Of a stretch of DNA of 64,000 bases, positions 24,886 to 35,787 are shown one piece after another. This stretch comes from Afipia birgiae 34632 (GTDB lineage: Bacteria; Pseudomonadota; Alphaproteobacteria; Rhizobiales; Xanthobacteraceae). The stretch spans positions 1,453,982 to 1,517,981 of the forward strand of contig NZ_HG326652.1 in the NCBI RefSeq assembly GCF_000308295.2, given 5' to 3'. The position numbers and the translations under genes were made by a program. A model generated the notes under the pieces. That model saw nothing but the letters and a program-made list of their open reading frames with translations, did no database searches and was not told the origin of the DNA. Positions within the stretch are counted from its first letter, which is position 1. Every line of letters begins with the position of its first letter.

Positions 24886-24963
24886 ATGAGGACTTCGCGC
24901 TGGGCTTGGATATTAGCGATGATCGCGTTGGTAAGCGTCATCGTATTTTTGTTTCCTGTATAG
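24886..24963 (+). CDS. 25-residue membrane peptide
   Basis: ATG at 24886 encodes a peptide of 25 residues made of a short basic head (MRTSRWAW) and one hydrophobic helix (about residues 8-25, ending FLFPV). The ribosome-binding site AGGAG (24876-24880) sits 5 bases upstream and overlaps the stop codon of the preceding CnbZ-like gene, so translational coupling is likely. The strong site, good start and single membrane helix support a real small protein at the end of the alr operon. Function unknown. Confidence 0.5.
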   Translation: MRTSRWAWILAMIALVSVIVFLFPV

Positions 24964-25064
24964 TTTTGCTAGCTATGATGCCTGCCTAGACCGGATAAAT
25001 TACGATCGTACGCGTTGGCACGAATGTAATTGATCCGGCTGAGCAGAGTATTTGCATCTTCCTG

Positions 25065-26171
25065 CTACTTCGCGGTCCGCTTCTTCAGCACCATGTTGCC
25101 GACCAGCAGGAATTTCTGCGCGCGTTTTCCGTTGTCGACTTCGGTCGTGTAGATATTGCCCTTGGAGTCCAGCGCGAGATTGTGAATCCAGTGGAAGTCG
25201 CCCGCCATGCGGCCGTTGCGGCCAAAGCGTCCGACAACTTCTCCACTCTCGCGCAGCAAGGTGCGGACTTCGTTATTGGCGCCATCGGCATTGATCAGAA
25301 AAGTCTGCTTGGGATCGTTCCAGATTTCGAGATCCCACACAGAGCCGTTCGCCAGCGTGGTCTTCTCGATGAACATTTCCTTCACGAAGCTGCCATCCTT
25401 CCTGAACACCTGAATGCGGTCGTTCTGGCGGTCGCACACATAGACCAGCCCGTCCTTCGCGATGCGCACGCAATGTACCGGGTTGGCGAATTGCTGCGAC
25501 GGCGGCGCGTCGGGATTGTAGGCGCCCATCCTCTCGTCCGTGGGCGGCTTGCCGTAGGCGCCCCACATCCGCTTGAACGCGCCGGTCTCGCTGTCGAACA
25601 CGATGATGCGGTGGTTATAGTAGCCGTCCGCGACATAGACTTCGTTCGCCGCGATGTCGACCGTCATGTTGGCCGGGCGTCCGAGGCGTGTGGTGTCCTT
25701 GCTGTCGGTCTGTGAACCGGGCTTGCCGATCTGCATCACGAACTTGCCCTCGCGGGTGAATTTCAGGATCTGTCCGTCGTTCTCGCCGTTGCCTGCAAGC
25801 CAGACGAAGCCTTTCGCATCAATGTAGATGCCGTGCTCGTTCGAAGGCCAGTCATAACCCTCGCCCTTGCCGCCCCACGCCTTGAGGAGATTGCCTTCGG
25901 AGTCGAACACCATCACCGGCGGCGCGGGCACACAGCACTTGGTGCGCGGCGGATTGAAACTCGCAGCCTTCTCGTCATCGGTCAGCGTGCGCGGCCGCTG
26001 CACCACCCAGACATGATCCTGCGCATCGACAGCGACGCCCGCCGCCTGCCCCATGATCCAGTTGTTCGGCAGCGGCTTCGGCCACCGCGCGTCGACCTGA
26101 AACTTCGGCGCGTCCGCGGCATGAACCGCGCTCGCGAGAGCAAGGCCGGCAAGGGCGGCAATCCATTTCAT
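25065..26171 (-). CDS. Exported NHL-repeat beta-propeller protein
   Basis: Signal peptide (1-18, MKWIAALAGLALASAVHA) followed by about six NHL-type repeats, for example GVAVDAQDHVWVV, GIYIDAKGFVWLAGNG, NMTVDIAANEVYVADGYYNHRIIVFDSETG, CVRIAKDGLVYVCDRQNDRIQVFRKDG and HNLALDSKGNIYTTEVDNGKRAQKF, in a 368-aa protein. This resembles the family sometimes annotated as peptidyl-alpha-hydroxyglycine alpha-amidating lyase-like, although I cannot confirm that activity. A CC pair (TKCCVPAP) near residue 79 could form a disulfide. It is a single gene facing radA; no pathway context is visible. Confidence 0.85.
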   Translation of the reverse strand: MKWIAALAGLALASAVHAADAPKFQVDARWPKPLPNNWIMGQAAGVAVDAQDHVWVVQRPRTLTDDEKAASFNPPRTKCCVPAPPVMVFDSEGNLLKAWGGKGEGYDWPSNEHGIYIDAKGFVWLAGNGENDGQILKFTREGKFVMQIGKPGSQTDSKDTTRLGRPANMTVDIAANEVYVADGYYNHRIIVFDSETGAFKRMWGAYGKPPTDERMGAYNPDAPPSQQFANPVHCVRIAKDGLVYVCDRQNDRIQVFRKDGSFVKEMFIEKTTLANGSVWDLEIWNDPKQTFLINADGANNEVRTLLRESGEVVGRFGRNGRMAGDFHWIHNLALDSKGNIYTTEVDNGKRAQKFLLVGNMVLKKRTAK

Positions 26172-26404
26172 GGCGTCACTCCCTTTACCGCGTCATGCCG
26201 GTGGCCGGTCATGCACGGTCGTTGTTTGTTTTCCCGGCGTAGAGGGAGAAGTGTTGTCTCCTCCGGCTGGCGCCCGAGAGGATAGGCCGATCGGAAGGTA
26301 ACCGGCTATCGGGGCAACGCTGATGGGGGTTGACTTTCGCTCGCCCTTCGTGAACAAAAGAAGAACAGGCGATTCCCGCTCCTCCCGGCCCCGGCACCCC
26401 ATAC

Positions 26405-27871
<1,467 letters not shown>

Positions 27872-28089
27872 CGCTATACAATCGGCGACGTCGCAAGAGC
27901 TGCAAGCCGCGCCCGCTACGGACCGTTAACCGCAACGGGCGATCAATAGCAGCGATGCAGTTTTGCCGTTGATGTCAGGCCTTTTGCGGGTTCCCGGCCC
28001 TTGCGGGACGTGCGATATGGCCGTCAGCTATCCGGGGACTGAGCAACCCGATTCGCGGTTCTGAAACTGAAAGCGGACCTGACCATCCG

Positions 28090-28734
28090 ATGCCGATAAC
28101 GCTTCTCGACATTATCGTTCTTGCCGTGATGTTGTTGTCGGGCCTTCTGGCGATGATCCGCGGCTTCATGCGCGAAATCCTGTCGATCGCCGCGTGGGGC
28201 GCAGCCGCCCTGACCACGCTCTACGCCTACCAGAAGCTGCTGCCGACCGCGAAAACCTACTTCAACAACGAGACCGTCGCCGCGGTCGCCGTCGTGGCCG
28301 GCGTATTCATCCTGACGCTGATCGTGGTCTCGATCATCACCGTGCGTATCTCGGACATGATCCTGGATTCGCGGATCGGCGCGCTCGACCGCACCCTTGG
28401 TTTCCTGTTCGGCCTCGCTCGAGGACTCTTGATCATGGTGGTGGCGTTTTTGTTCTTCGCCTGGCTGGTGCCGGACAAACAACAGCCCGATTGGGTCCGT
28501 AGTGCAAAGTCGCGGGTGATGTTGCAGGGAACCGGCGATTGGCTGATGTCGCTCTTGCCGGATGATCCCGAGAACACCATCTTGAAGAGATTCAAGAAAA
28601 AGGGCGACGAGGAGCAGACCGATGCTGCTCCCGAACCGCGCACAACGGCAACGGTGGGAAACGACGGCGGGTATGGAAGATCAGCTCGTGACGGGCTGAA
28701 GCAATTGATCGAAGGCAAAGCCGCAGGACGCTAG
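28090..28734 (+). CDS. cvpA: CvpA-family membrane protein
   Basis: A 214-aa inner-membrane protein with four predicted segments (ITLLDIIVLAVMLLSGLLAMIRG, ILSIAAWGAAALTTLYAYQ, AVVAGVFILTLIVVSIITV, TLGFLFGLARGLLIMVVAFLFFAW) and a soluble acidic/basic C-terminal tail. The family is linked with colicin V production and with purF, which directly follows by 20 bases; cvpA-purF is a widely conserved pair and supports the call. Exact role unknown; in E. coli it was linked to envelope stress tolerance. Start ATG at 28090 has no strong ribosome-binding site. Confidence 0.93.
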   Translation: MPITLLDIIVLAVMLLSGLLAMIRGFMREILSIAAWGAAALTTLYAYQKLLPTAKTYFNNETVAAVAVVAGVFILTLIVVSIITVRISDMILDSRIGALDRTLGFLFGLARGLLIMVVAFLFFAWLVPDKQQPDWVRSAKSRVMLQGTGDWLMSLLPDDPENTILKRFKKKGDEEQTDAAPEPRTTATVGNDGGYGRSARDGLKQLIEGKAAGR

Positions 28735-28754
28735 TCCTGCTTCACAAGGGTGCG

Positions 28755-30284
28755 GTGAATCATATGAAAACCCCTTCTGGCGATCGGTCTCCCACTCCCC
28801 CCTCCAAATCCGACTACGATCTCGACCATGATCTGGACAAGGATCTGAACGGCGACACGCTTCGCGAGGAGTGCGGCGTGTTCGGCATCTTCGGACACCC
28901 CGAAGCCGCAGCCATCACAGCACTGGGCCTTCACGCCCTCCAGCATCGCGGCCAGGAAGCTGCCGGCATCGTCACCTACGACAACGGCCGCTTCCATTCC
29001 GAACGCCGCCTCGGCCTCGTCGGCGACACCTTCTCCCGCGCCGAAGTCATCGCCCGTCTGCCCGGCAACATGGCGGTTGGCCATACCCGCTATTCCACCA
29101 CCGGCGGGACCATCCTGCGCAACGTGCAGCCGCTGTTCGCAGAACTGAACGCAGGCGGCTTTGCCGTCGGCCACAACGGCAATCTCACCAACGGCCTGAC
29201 GCTGCGCCACGAACTGGTCCGTCATGGCGCCATCATGCAGTCTACCTCCGATACCGAAGTAATCCTGCATCTTGTCGCGCAGTCGAAGCGCGGCCGGTTC
29301 ATCGACCGCTATATCGAGGCGCTGCGCGCGATCGAAGGCGCCTATGCGCTGGTGTCGCTGACCAACAAGAAGCTGATCGGCGCACGCGATCCGCTCGGCA
29401 TTCGGCCGCTGGTGCTCGGCGAACTCGACGGCTGCCCGATCCTCGCATCGGAAACCTGCGCGCTCGACATCATCGGCGCGAAATATGTCCGCGACATCGA
29501 GCCCGGCGAAGTGATCGTGTTCGACGAGCACGGCCAGGAAATCCATAAACCGTTCCCGCCGATGCCGCCCCGCCCCTGCATCTTCGAATATATCTATTTC
29601 TCCCGGCCCGATTCCATCGTAGGCGGCCGCTCGGTCTACGAAGTCCGCAAGGCATTCGGCGCGCAGCTCGCGCGCGAGAGCCATGTCGATGTCGATGTCG
29701 TGGTGCCGGTGCCGGATTCCGGAGTACCTGCCGCCATCGGCTACAGCCAGCATTCGGGCGTGCCGTTCGAACTCGGCATCATCCGCAACCATTATGTCGG
29801 CCGCACCTTCATCCAGCCAACGCAGAGCGTGCGCGAGCTTGGCGTGCGTATGAAGCACGCACCCAACCGCGCGGCCATCGAAGGCAAGCGCATCATCCTG
29901 ATTGATGACTCTCTGGTGCGCGGCACCACCTCGAAGAAGATCGTGCGCATGATGCGCGACGCCGGCGCGCGCGAAGTGCATTTCCGCCTCGCCTCGCCAC
30001 CGATCCTGCATCCGGACTATTACGGCATCGACCTGCCCGACCGCGGCGGCCTCCTGGCCGCGACCCATACGCTGGAACAGATGCGCGACATCATCGGCGC
30101 GGATTCGCTGGCGTTCCTGTCGGTCGATGGCATGTACCGCGCCATGGGCGAACCGGGGCGCGATGCCTCCAATCCGAAGTTCTCGGACCATTGCTTCACC
30201 GGCGCTTATCCGACCCACCTCACCGACCAGACCCAGGTGGAGCAACCGCCGCACCAGCTCTCGCTGCTGGCGGAAGCGAGCTAG
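28755..30284 (+). CDS. purF: Amidophosphoribosyltransferase
   Basis: First committed enzyme of purine synthesis; makes phosphoribosylamine from PRPP and glutamine. 509 aa with a GTG start at 28755 supported by AAGGG 4 bases upstream; ATG at 28764 is an alternative. An N-terminal propeptide-like stretch of 39 residues precedes the nucleophile Cys40 (LREECGVFGIFG). The glutaminase domain (HTRYSTTGG, GHNGNLTN) is followed by the PRPP loop IILIDDSLVRGTTSKKIV near residue 380. Feedback-inhibition sites cannot be judged. Follows cvpA, likely cotranscribed. Confidence 0.97.
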   Translation: MNHMKTPSGDRSPTPPSKSDYDLDHDLDKDLNGDTLREECGVFGIFGHPEAAAITALGLHALQHRGQEAAGIVTYDNGRFHSERRLGLVGDTFSRAEVIARLPGNMAVGHTRYSTTGGTILRNVQPLFAELNAGGFAVGHNGNLTNGLTLRHELVRHGAIMQSTSDTEVILHLVAQSKRGRFIDRYIEALRAIEGAYALVSLTNKKLIGARDPLGIRPLVLGELDGCPILASETCALDIIGAKYVRDIEPGEVIVFDEHGQEIHKPFPPMPPRPCIFEYIYFSRPDSIVGGRSVYEVRKAFGAQLARESHVDVDVVVPVPDSGVPAAIGYSQHSGVPFELGIIRNHYVGRTFIQPTQSVRELGVRMKHAPNRAAIEGKRIILIDDSLVRGTTSKKIVRMMRDAGAREVHFRLASPPILHPDYYGIDLPDRGGLLAATHTLEQMRDIIGADSLAFLSVDGMYRAMGEPGRDASNPKFSDHCFTGAYPTHLTDQTQVEQPPHQLSLLAEAS

Positions 30285-30312
30285 GTACGAGGCCTTTGGC
30301 GGATGCACCGGC

Positions 30313-31455
30313 TTAGCCGGGCCGCATCCGCGCCAGCCAGACCGTCAGGCCTCCACAATCCCGATCCTCCACTACATGCTGCACGGCTGAAAAGCCGTGC
30401 GCTGTGAGCAGCGTTTCGTATTCCGCCGTATCGAGGCTGGCGTGATATAGTTCCTCACCCTGATACGCGCCGATTGCCTCGCCCGCTCCGGGTCCGCTGG
30501 TGAACATCAGCGCAGCGCCGGCCCCGGCGTGGTCGCGAAATATCCCGAACATCCGGCGCTGATCGTCCGGCGTCAGGTGGAAGAAGCTGTTCCATGCGAC
30601 AATGCCGCCGAAATGGCGAGAGAGAGAAACCTTGCGCATGTCACCGGCGATCCATGTCTCATCCGGGAAGCGCGAGCGGCACAGCCCGATCAGCGTCGGC
30701 GATGAATCGACGCCGGTGAGGCGATGTCCGGCCTCAATCAGATAGCGAGCGACCGGCTCGCCTGATCCGCATCCGAGATCGAGTACATCAGCGCCCTCCG
30801 GCATCACCCGCCTGAACCGCTCGAACCACGTACGTTCGACCAGCCGCGTGCCGCGATCCCGGTCGAACACGTTGGCATGACGCTCGTACAATGCGCTGAT
30901 TTGTTTCGACGACGGGTGCCAGCCCGACGCCTCAAGCGGCCGCGACATATAGCGAGCATCGTCGCTATAGCTGCGCAGCTTGGAGTCCAGCAGCGGATCA
31001 TGCACTGCCTCAAATCCCTGGCGTTGCCAGAACCCCGCCGAACCGTTGACCGCGATCAGCGACATCATCGGCAGTCCGGTCTTGCGGGCGAGATCCGCCA
31101 GTGCGTCGATCACGAGCGCTGCCGCGCCCGTTCCCCTGGCCTCCGGCGCCAGCGCGAGATCGTGGATGTAGAATGTCGACGACTGCTGCGGCAGTGCCCT
31201 GAGCAGCGCGTTCAGCGGCGGCGGCTCCAGATGCCGCCACGGATGGCTGACGATATAGGCAACCAGGCCTTGCTTGCCCTCCAGCACCCGGCAACCCGGG
31301 GGATAGAGCCGCAGCCGCTCGGCGAACACAGCCTCGTCTTCCGGAAACGAGGGATGAATACACGCGGCCAGCGCACTGACCGCGGGCAGATCGGCAACCG
31401 ACATGGCCCGCCATTGGCGCCCGGCGGGTGGAGAGTTCGGGGTCATGCCGGACAT
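30313..31455 (-). CDS. GNAT acetyltransferase fused to SAM-dependent methyltransferase
   Basis: A single 380-aa frame with two enzymes. Residues 15-172 form a GNAT acetyltransferase: the acetyl-CoA loop lies near 105-115 (PEARGTGAAALVIDALA) and the C-terminal part has NGSAGFWQRQGFEAV (137-151). Residues 180-380 form a class I methyltransferase with motif I VLDLGCGSGEPVARYL (224-239), GVDSSPTLIGLC, and NSFFHLTPDDQRRMFGIF. The break at about 172-182 is a short linker. Both substrates are unknown; the fusion implies that one molecule is acetylated and methylated, or that the domains are coregulated. It is divergent from an SDR gene across a palindromic repeat. Confidence 0.88.
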   Translation of the reverse strand: MSGMTPNSPPAGRQWRAMSVADLPAVSALAACIHPSFPEDEAVFAERLRLYPPGCRVLEGKQGLVAYIVSHPWRHLEPPPLNALLRALPQQSSTFYIHDLALAPEARGTGAAALVIDALADLARKTGLPMMSLIAVNGSAGFWQRQGFEAVHDPLLDSKLRSYSDDARYMSRPLEASGWHPSSKQISALYERHANVFDRDRGTRLVERTWFERFRRVMPEGADVLDLGCGSGEPVARYLIEAGHRLTGVDSSPTLIGLCRSRFPDETWIAGDMRKVSLSRHFGGIVAWNSFFHLTPDDQRRMFGIFRDHAGAGAALMFTSGPGAGEAIGAYQGEELYHASLDTAEYETLLTAHGFSAVQHVVEDRDCGGLTVWLARMRPG

Positions 31456-31487
31456 CTAGCACAGATCGGGGAGACCTTCCTCCTCCA

Positions 31488-31649
31488 CCTCTCCCCGCCT
31501 GCGGGGAGAGGTCGGATCGCCATTGCGATCCGGGTGAGGGGCAAGCCCGGCATGGGTTTATTCATGCGCAGCATTATGCAATAGCAGGCCCCTCACCCGG
31601 CGCGCCGCCGACACGGCTCGCCACCCTCTCCCCGCAAGCGGGGTAAGGG
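31488..31649. repeat. Palindromic intergenic repeat of the CTCTCCCCGC type
   Basis: The ends are CCTCTCCCCGC-CT-GCGGGGAGAGG (31488-31511) and CCCTCTCCCCGC-AA-GCGGGG (31624-31645), and the interior has GGGTGAGGGGC and GCCCCTCACCC as an outer inverted pair. Such composite palindromes are common between genes in this bacterial family. It fills the gap between the GNAT-methyltransferase and SDR genes. No coding is supported inside it. Confidence 0.8.
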
Positions 31650-31667
31650 AAAAATCGGGCTTTCCCT

Positions 31668-32411
31668 ATGATCAAACCTCTCGCTTCCCGCATCGCTCTT
31701 GTCACCGGCGCATCGCGCGGCATCGGCTACGCCACGGGGCGCGCGCTGGCGCGCGCCGGCGCACATGTCATTGCCGTTGCGCGGACGCAGGGAGGGCTCG
31801 AAGAACTCGACGACGCCATTCGCGCCGATGGCGGCAGCGCGACGCTGGTGCCACTGGACATGACCGATCTTGATGGCATTGCGCGCCTCGGCGCCGCATT
31901 GAACGAACGCCACGGCAAGCTCGATATCCTGATCGGCAATGCCGGCGTCGCGGGCACCTCGTCGCCGCTCGGCCACACCGATCCGAAATTCTGGGACAAC
32001 ATGTTCGCGGTCAACACCACCGCGAACTTCCAGCTGATCCGCTGCATGGAACCGCTGCTGCAGAAATCCGACGCCGGACGCGCGGTGTTCATCACCTCCG
32101 GCATTGCCAGCAAGGCAACCGCCTATATGGGCCCCTACGCGGCGTCGAAGGCGGCGCTTGATGCCCTGGTGCGGGTCTGGGCGAACGAAACCGCGACCAC
32201 GCCGATCCGCGTCAATCTGTTCAGCCCCGGACCGATCCGCACCCGCATGCGCGCGACAGTCATGCCCGGCGAAGACCCGATGATCCTCGACACGCCCGAG
32301 CAGGCTGCGGAATTCATCGTGCCGATGTGTGCGCCGTTATGGACCGAGACCGGGAAGTTCTTCGACTATCCGAGCAAGACGCTGAAGAGCTTCCGCACGC
32401 CGGTGGTGTAG
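31668..32411 (+). CDS. SDR-family oxidoreductase
   Basis: Classical short-chain dehydrogenase of 247 aa. Cofactor motif TGASRGIG (13-20), NAGVAG (91-96), catalytic Ser144, Tyr157 and Lys161 (GPYAASKAAL), and PGPIRTRMR after the active site. Substrate cannot be read; FabG-like length but placed alone, so probably not the housekeeping FabG, which is at 5792-6529. It starts about 18 bases after a palindromic repeat and is divergent from the fused GNAT-methyltransferase. Confidence 0.9.
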   Translation: MIKPLASRIALVTGASRGIGYATGRALARAGAHVIAVARTQGGLEELDDAIRADGGSATLVPLDMTDLDGIARLGAALNERHGKLDILIGNAGVAGTSSPLGHTDPKFWDNMFAVNTTANFQLIRCMEPLLQKSDAGRAVFITSGIASKATAYMGPYAASKAALDALVRVWANETATTPIRVNLFSPGPIRTRMRATVMPGEDPMILDTPEQAAEFIVPMCAPLWTETGKFFDYPSKTLKSFRTPVV

Positions 32412-32545
32412 TCGGCATCAGGCCCTGCGGTTGAGAAGCGAGCATTGCTCGCCACGCCTATCGACCTCGACGGATCAAACCCGGCTCAATCCGAATTTGG
32501 CTTTGCACCAATCTTTCCATGCCCAGAACGGTCGTGCCGTGCGGT

Positions 32546-34198
32546 TCAACGCGCGAACGACATCATCCTTCGGATCATGTATTCGACGTTGCCGTGATGA
32601 TGGCGGCCGCGCGCACGGCGCGGGGTGTCCGCGTCGTTGCGAGCGATGGCGCTCTCGTCCACGGCGCTTAGCCGCTTCGGCCCGATAGCGTCGAAGTTAG
32701 CCTTCTGCTCATCGTTCAGCGAGCCGTAGAAATTGTCCATGGCCGCGCGCACGGTTTTCACCGCTTGCAGGATGGTGTCCAGCCGTTTGCCAACAGCTTC
32801 GAACCGCGCGGGCGGCGTAAGCGCGTTCTCCGGCTGACATGATGCCTTCAGCGTATCAGCAGCCTTGGCAGCGGCATTCTGAAGAGCATCGAGACCTTTG
32901 CGCTGCTCATCAGTCGGCCTGACTCTTTGCTCGATCGCCGCGCTCGGCCATTCCGTCAGCCCCGGCTGGGCAACGCCGCATCCTGTAGCCGAACTGACGG
33001 TCCTTTCGAGACGCGCCGGACGCTGCCGCTCGGCGAGCGCGGTAAAGCGCGCCTTCTGTTCATCGCTGAGAAGCCCATAGAACTTCGCCAGCGGCGGTTG
33101 CATGACTTGCACAGCTGCGATCATCGCCTCGATACGCTGTTGCATGACCGCAAGCCGGCGCGGTGCGGTCAGTCCGATGTCAGCCGGGCATGCGGCCTTG
33201 ATATTTTGTGCCGCCTTCAGCGATGCATTGGCGAGATCGTCGAGCGCAGCGCGCTGCGCATCATCCGGTTGCAGCGCTTTCTGAATCGCATCGATCGGTA
33301 ATCCGGCGATGTCGCGGCTGTCCTCGCCGCACATCTGCGTCAGGCTCGTCCGGTCCCTGGGGTCAGCCGATGCAAACGACTCCCGGCCGCTCCTGCTTCC
33401 GCCGGCATAGCCCGGCAGGTAACTCGCGTACCCCGCGAGATCGTCGTAACCGTACGGCGCGAAAATGCCTGCATAGATATCCGGATAGCCGTAATCCCAG
33501 AACGCGGCGTCGTAATCATAGCCCCACAGCGAATAGCCGTAGATGTCGTAGAAGGCGAATGGCCAGAACACCGGGCCGACCCATCCGAACCCGCCATGGC
33601 GGTGTCGCCACCAGCCATGGTGTCCATGCCACCCTGCCGTCGCCAGCCGGGACGTCACCAGCGCCCGGGTTGCGGGATTGCGCAGCGCGTTGGTATTGCG
33701 CAATGCCCTGTCGACCGGGCGGGCGTGGAACGCGTGCCGCACCGCATTGGCGTTCCGCGTGGCGTTCAAAGCTCTTGTACTGGATGTCCTCATCAGATTG
33801 CGTGAGGCGACGACGCGGGACGAACTGAATCGTGCGCTACGCTGGAAGTGCCGATTGTGGACGGCGTAGGAGCGTCCTCCCCTGAAACTCGGCCTGGCAA
33901 ATGAATGGGAAACGTGCGGCCTGGCATAGAAGGCGCGCCCTCCACCCATCTGGTGTCCACCGCCATGAAAAGCGGCGCCACCACCGCGGAAGCCTCCGCC
34001 GTGGAATCCGCCGCCACGAAAACCGCCACCGCCGTGAAAGCCACCACCCCCGCCCCGAAACCCGCCACCACCACCGTGCCCTCCGCCCGGCCTTGCCGAC
34101 GCGGCATCATAGGCAGCGATCGACAACAGGACGGCAAACAGGAGCGCAACGAGCGCGCGCACTCCCGATTTGAGTATCGAAGGCTTAAGTACAGACAT
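32546..34198 (-). CDS. Spy/LTxxQ-like exported protein with Gly/His-rich head
   Basis: A 550-aa protein with an N-terminal export signal (about 1-35), a Gly/His/Phe-rich stretch of GGGFRGGG- and GGGFHGGG-type units (36-90), an aromatic, His-rich middle (HHGWWRHRHGG, near 195-205), and two related helical domains: LQPDDAQRAALDDLANASLKAAQNIKAAC ... LLSDEQKARFTAL, and RPTDEQRKGLDALQNAAAKAADTLKASC ... SLNDEQKANFDAI. These resemble the LTxxQ domain of periplasmic chaperones such as Spy and CpxP, in duplicate. The ends are low-complexity, so the boundaries are approximate. Possible roles are metal binding and protein protection in the envelope; neither is shown. Confidence 0.75.
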   Translation of the reverse strand: MSVLKPSILKSGVRALVALLFAVLLSIAAYDAASARPGGGHGGGGGFRGGGGGFHGGGGFRGGGFHGGGFRGGGAAFHGGGHQMGGGRAFYARPHVSHSFARPSFRGGRSYAVHNRHFQRSARFSSSRVVASRNLMRTSSTRALNATRNANAVRHAFHARPVDRALRNTNALRNPATRALVTSRLATAGWHGHHGWWRHRHGGFGWVGPVFWPFAFYDIYGYSLWGYDYDAAFWDYGYPDIYAGIFAPYGYDDLAGYASYLPGYAGGSRSGRESFASADPRDRTSLTQMCGEDSRDIAGLPIDAIQKALQPDDAQRAALDDLANASLKAAQNIKAACPADIGLTAPRRLAVMQQRIEAMIAAVQVMQPPLAKFYGLLSDEQKARFTALAERQRPARLERTVSSATGCGVAQPGLTEWPSAAIEQRVRPTDEQRKGLDALQNAAAKAADTLKASCQPENALTPPARFEAVGKRLDTILQAVKTVRAAMDNFYGSLNDEQKANFDAIGPKRLSAVDESAIARNDADTPRRARGRHHHGNVEYMIRRMMSFAR

Positions 34199-34299
34199 GG
34201 CACCCTCCGCTTCACAAAGCAGGGGCCGGCAAACGCGGGTCCCGACGGGCGAACCTGAATCAATCCATTAAGTTACAAATTGTTCCAGCGCCTGTGCGC

Positions 34300-35697
34300 T
34301 CAGGACTTCCGCTTCGCTTTGTGAGCGAACGGATTGTCCTTCTCGCGCAGCGTAATGCGCATCGGCGTCCCCGGCAGATCGAACGTGCTGCGCAGGCTGT
34401 TGACGAGATAACGCAGGTAGGACTCCGGAACGGCGTCAGCGCGCGAGCAGAACACCACAAAGCTGGGCGGCCGCGCCTTGGTCTGGGTGATGTAGTTGAG
34501 CTTGAGGCGGCGGCCGGACACGGCTGGCGGCGGATTGTTCTGCACTGCCTGTTCGAACCAGCGATTGAGCGACGCTGTCGAGGTGCGCCGGTTCCAGACG
34601 CCATAGGCATCCTCGATGGCGCTCATCAGCCGGTCGATACCCTCGCCCATCATGCCGGAGACGGCGACGACCGGCATGCCCTTCACCTGCGGCAGCAGGT
34701 GATCGGCATCTTCGCGCAGCCTTGCGATCTGGCTCGGCGCACGATCCATAAGATCCCACTTGTTGACCGCGATCACGAGGGCGCGGCCTTCGCGCTCGAT
34801 CAGATCGGCGAGCCGCAGATCCTGCTCCTCGAACTTGCTCTGCGAGTCCATCATCAGAATGACGACTTCCGCGAACCGCACCGCGCGTAGCGCATCGGAC
34901 ACCGACAGCTTTTCCAGTTTGTCCTCGATCCGCGAGCGCCGCCGCAGACCTGCGGTGTCGAACACGCGAAACTCGCGGCCCTTCCACGTCACATCGACGG
35001 CGATGGAATCGCGCGTCGTTCCGGCTTCGGGGCTGGTCAGCAGCCGCTCTTCACCGAGCAGACGGTTGATCAGCGTCGACTTGCCGGCGTTGGGGCGGCC
35101 GAGCACCGCGACACGGATCGGGCGCGTTGACAGACTTTCGTCTTCGCCGTCCACGTTCTCGAACGACTCCGGATCGTTCACTTCGTCATCCTCGTCGACC
35201 GGCTCCGGCATCAGCACACGCAGCGCGTCGTAGAGATCGCTCAGCCCTTCGCCGTGTTCGGCAGAAATCGGAATCGGGTCGCCGAGACCGAGCGCGTAGG
35301 CTTCCATCGCGCCCGCCTCACCCGCCTTGCCCTCGCTCTTGTTGGCGACAAGCACCACCGGCTTGTTGGCGCGGCGCGCGAAATCGGCGAAGGCGCGGTC
35401 GTTGGGGGTCAGTCCCGCGCGCGCGTCGATGACGAACATCAATGCGTCCGCGGCGGCGATGGCCGCCTCGGTTTGCTCCTGCATCCGCGCGGTCAGCGAG
35501 CCTTTGGGGCCTTCATCGAGACCGGCGGTATCGATCAGCGTGAATTCAAGATCGCCGAGCCGCCCGTCGCCCTCGCGGCGGTCGCGCGTCACGCCCGGCT
35601 GGTCATCGACAAGCGCGAGCTTTTGCCCAACCAGCCGGTTGAACAGGGTCGACTTGCCGACATTGGGCCGGCCGATGATGGCAATGGTGAAGGACAT
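34300..35697 (-). CDS. der: Ribosome-assembly GTPase Der
   Basis: Essential double-GTPase for 50S assembly. 465 aa. The first G domain begins GRPNVGKST (9-17) with DTAGLDEG and NKSEG; the second begins [17 protein letters not shown] near residue 202 with [19 protein letters not shown] and NKWDL. A C-terminal KH-like domain follows ([49 protein letters not shown]). An acidic linker ([20 protein letters not shown]) separates the G domains. It follows a lipoprotein gene and a YfgM-like gene on the same strand, a layout seen elsewhere for Der. Confidence 0.97.
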   Translation of the reverse strand: MSFTIAIIGRPNVGKSTLFNRLVGQKLALVDDQPGVTRDRREGDGRLGDLEFTLIDTAGLDEGPKGSLTARMQEQTEAAIAAADALMFVIDARAGLTPNDRAFADFARRANKPVVLVANKSEGKAGEAGAMEAYALGLGDPIPISAEHGEGLSDLYDALRVLMPEPVDEDDEVNDPESFENVDGEDESLSTRPIRVAVLGRPNAGKSTLINRLLGEERLLTSPEAGTTRDSIAVDVTWKGREFRVFDTAGLRRRSRIEDKLEKLSVSDALRAVRFAEVVILMMDSQSKFEEQDLRLADLIEREGRALVIAVNKWDLMDRAPSQIARLREDADHLLPQVKGMPVVAVSGMMGEGIDRLMSAIEDAYGVWNRRTSTASLNRWFEQAVQNNPPPAVSGRRLKLNYITQTKARPPSFVVFCSRADAVPESYLRYLVNSLRSTFDLPGTPMRITLREKDNPFAHKAKRKS

Positions 35698-35787
35698 GAG
35701 TGATCCGTTCGCCCTTTACGGACCTCATGTCAATAAAGGGGATCTAAAATGCGCGGCCCACCGGACCGTGTTGAGGGCTTAAATCGA

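Noticed and set aside
26172..26404. Riboswitch upstream of radA
   Set aside because: There is a GATAGG/CGGCTATC hairpin, but it fits no known class and radA is not a usual riboswitch target.
28731..30308. 525-codon minus-strand frame
   Set aside because: Exact antisense of purF; composition (His/Asp/Arg-rich) is that of a shadow frame.
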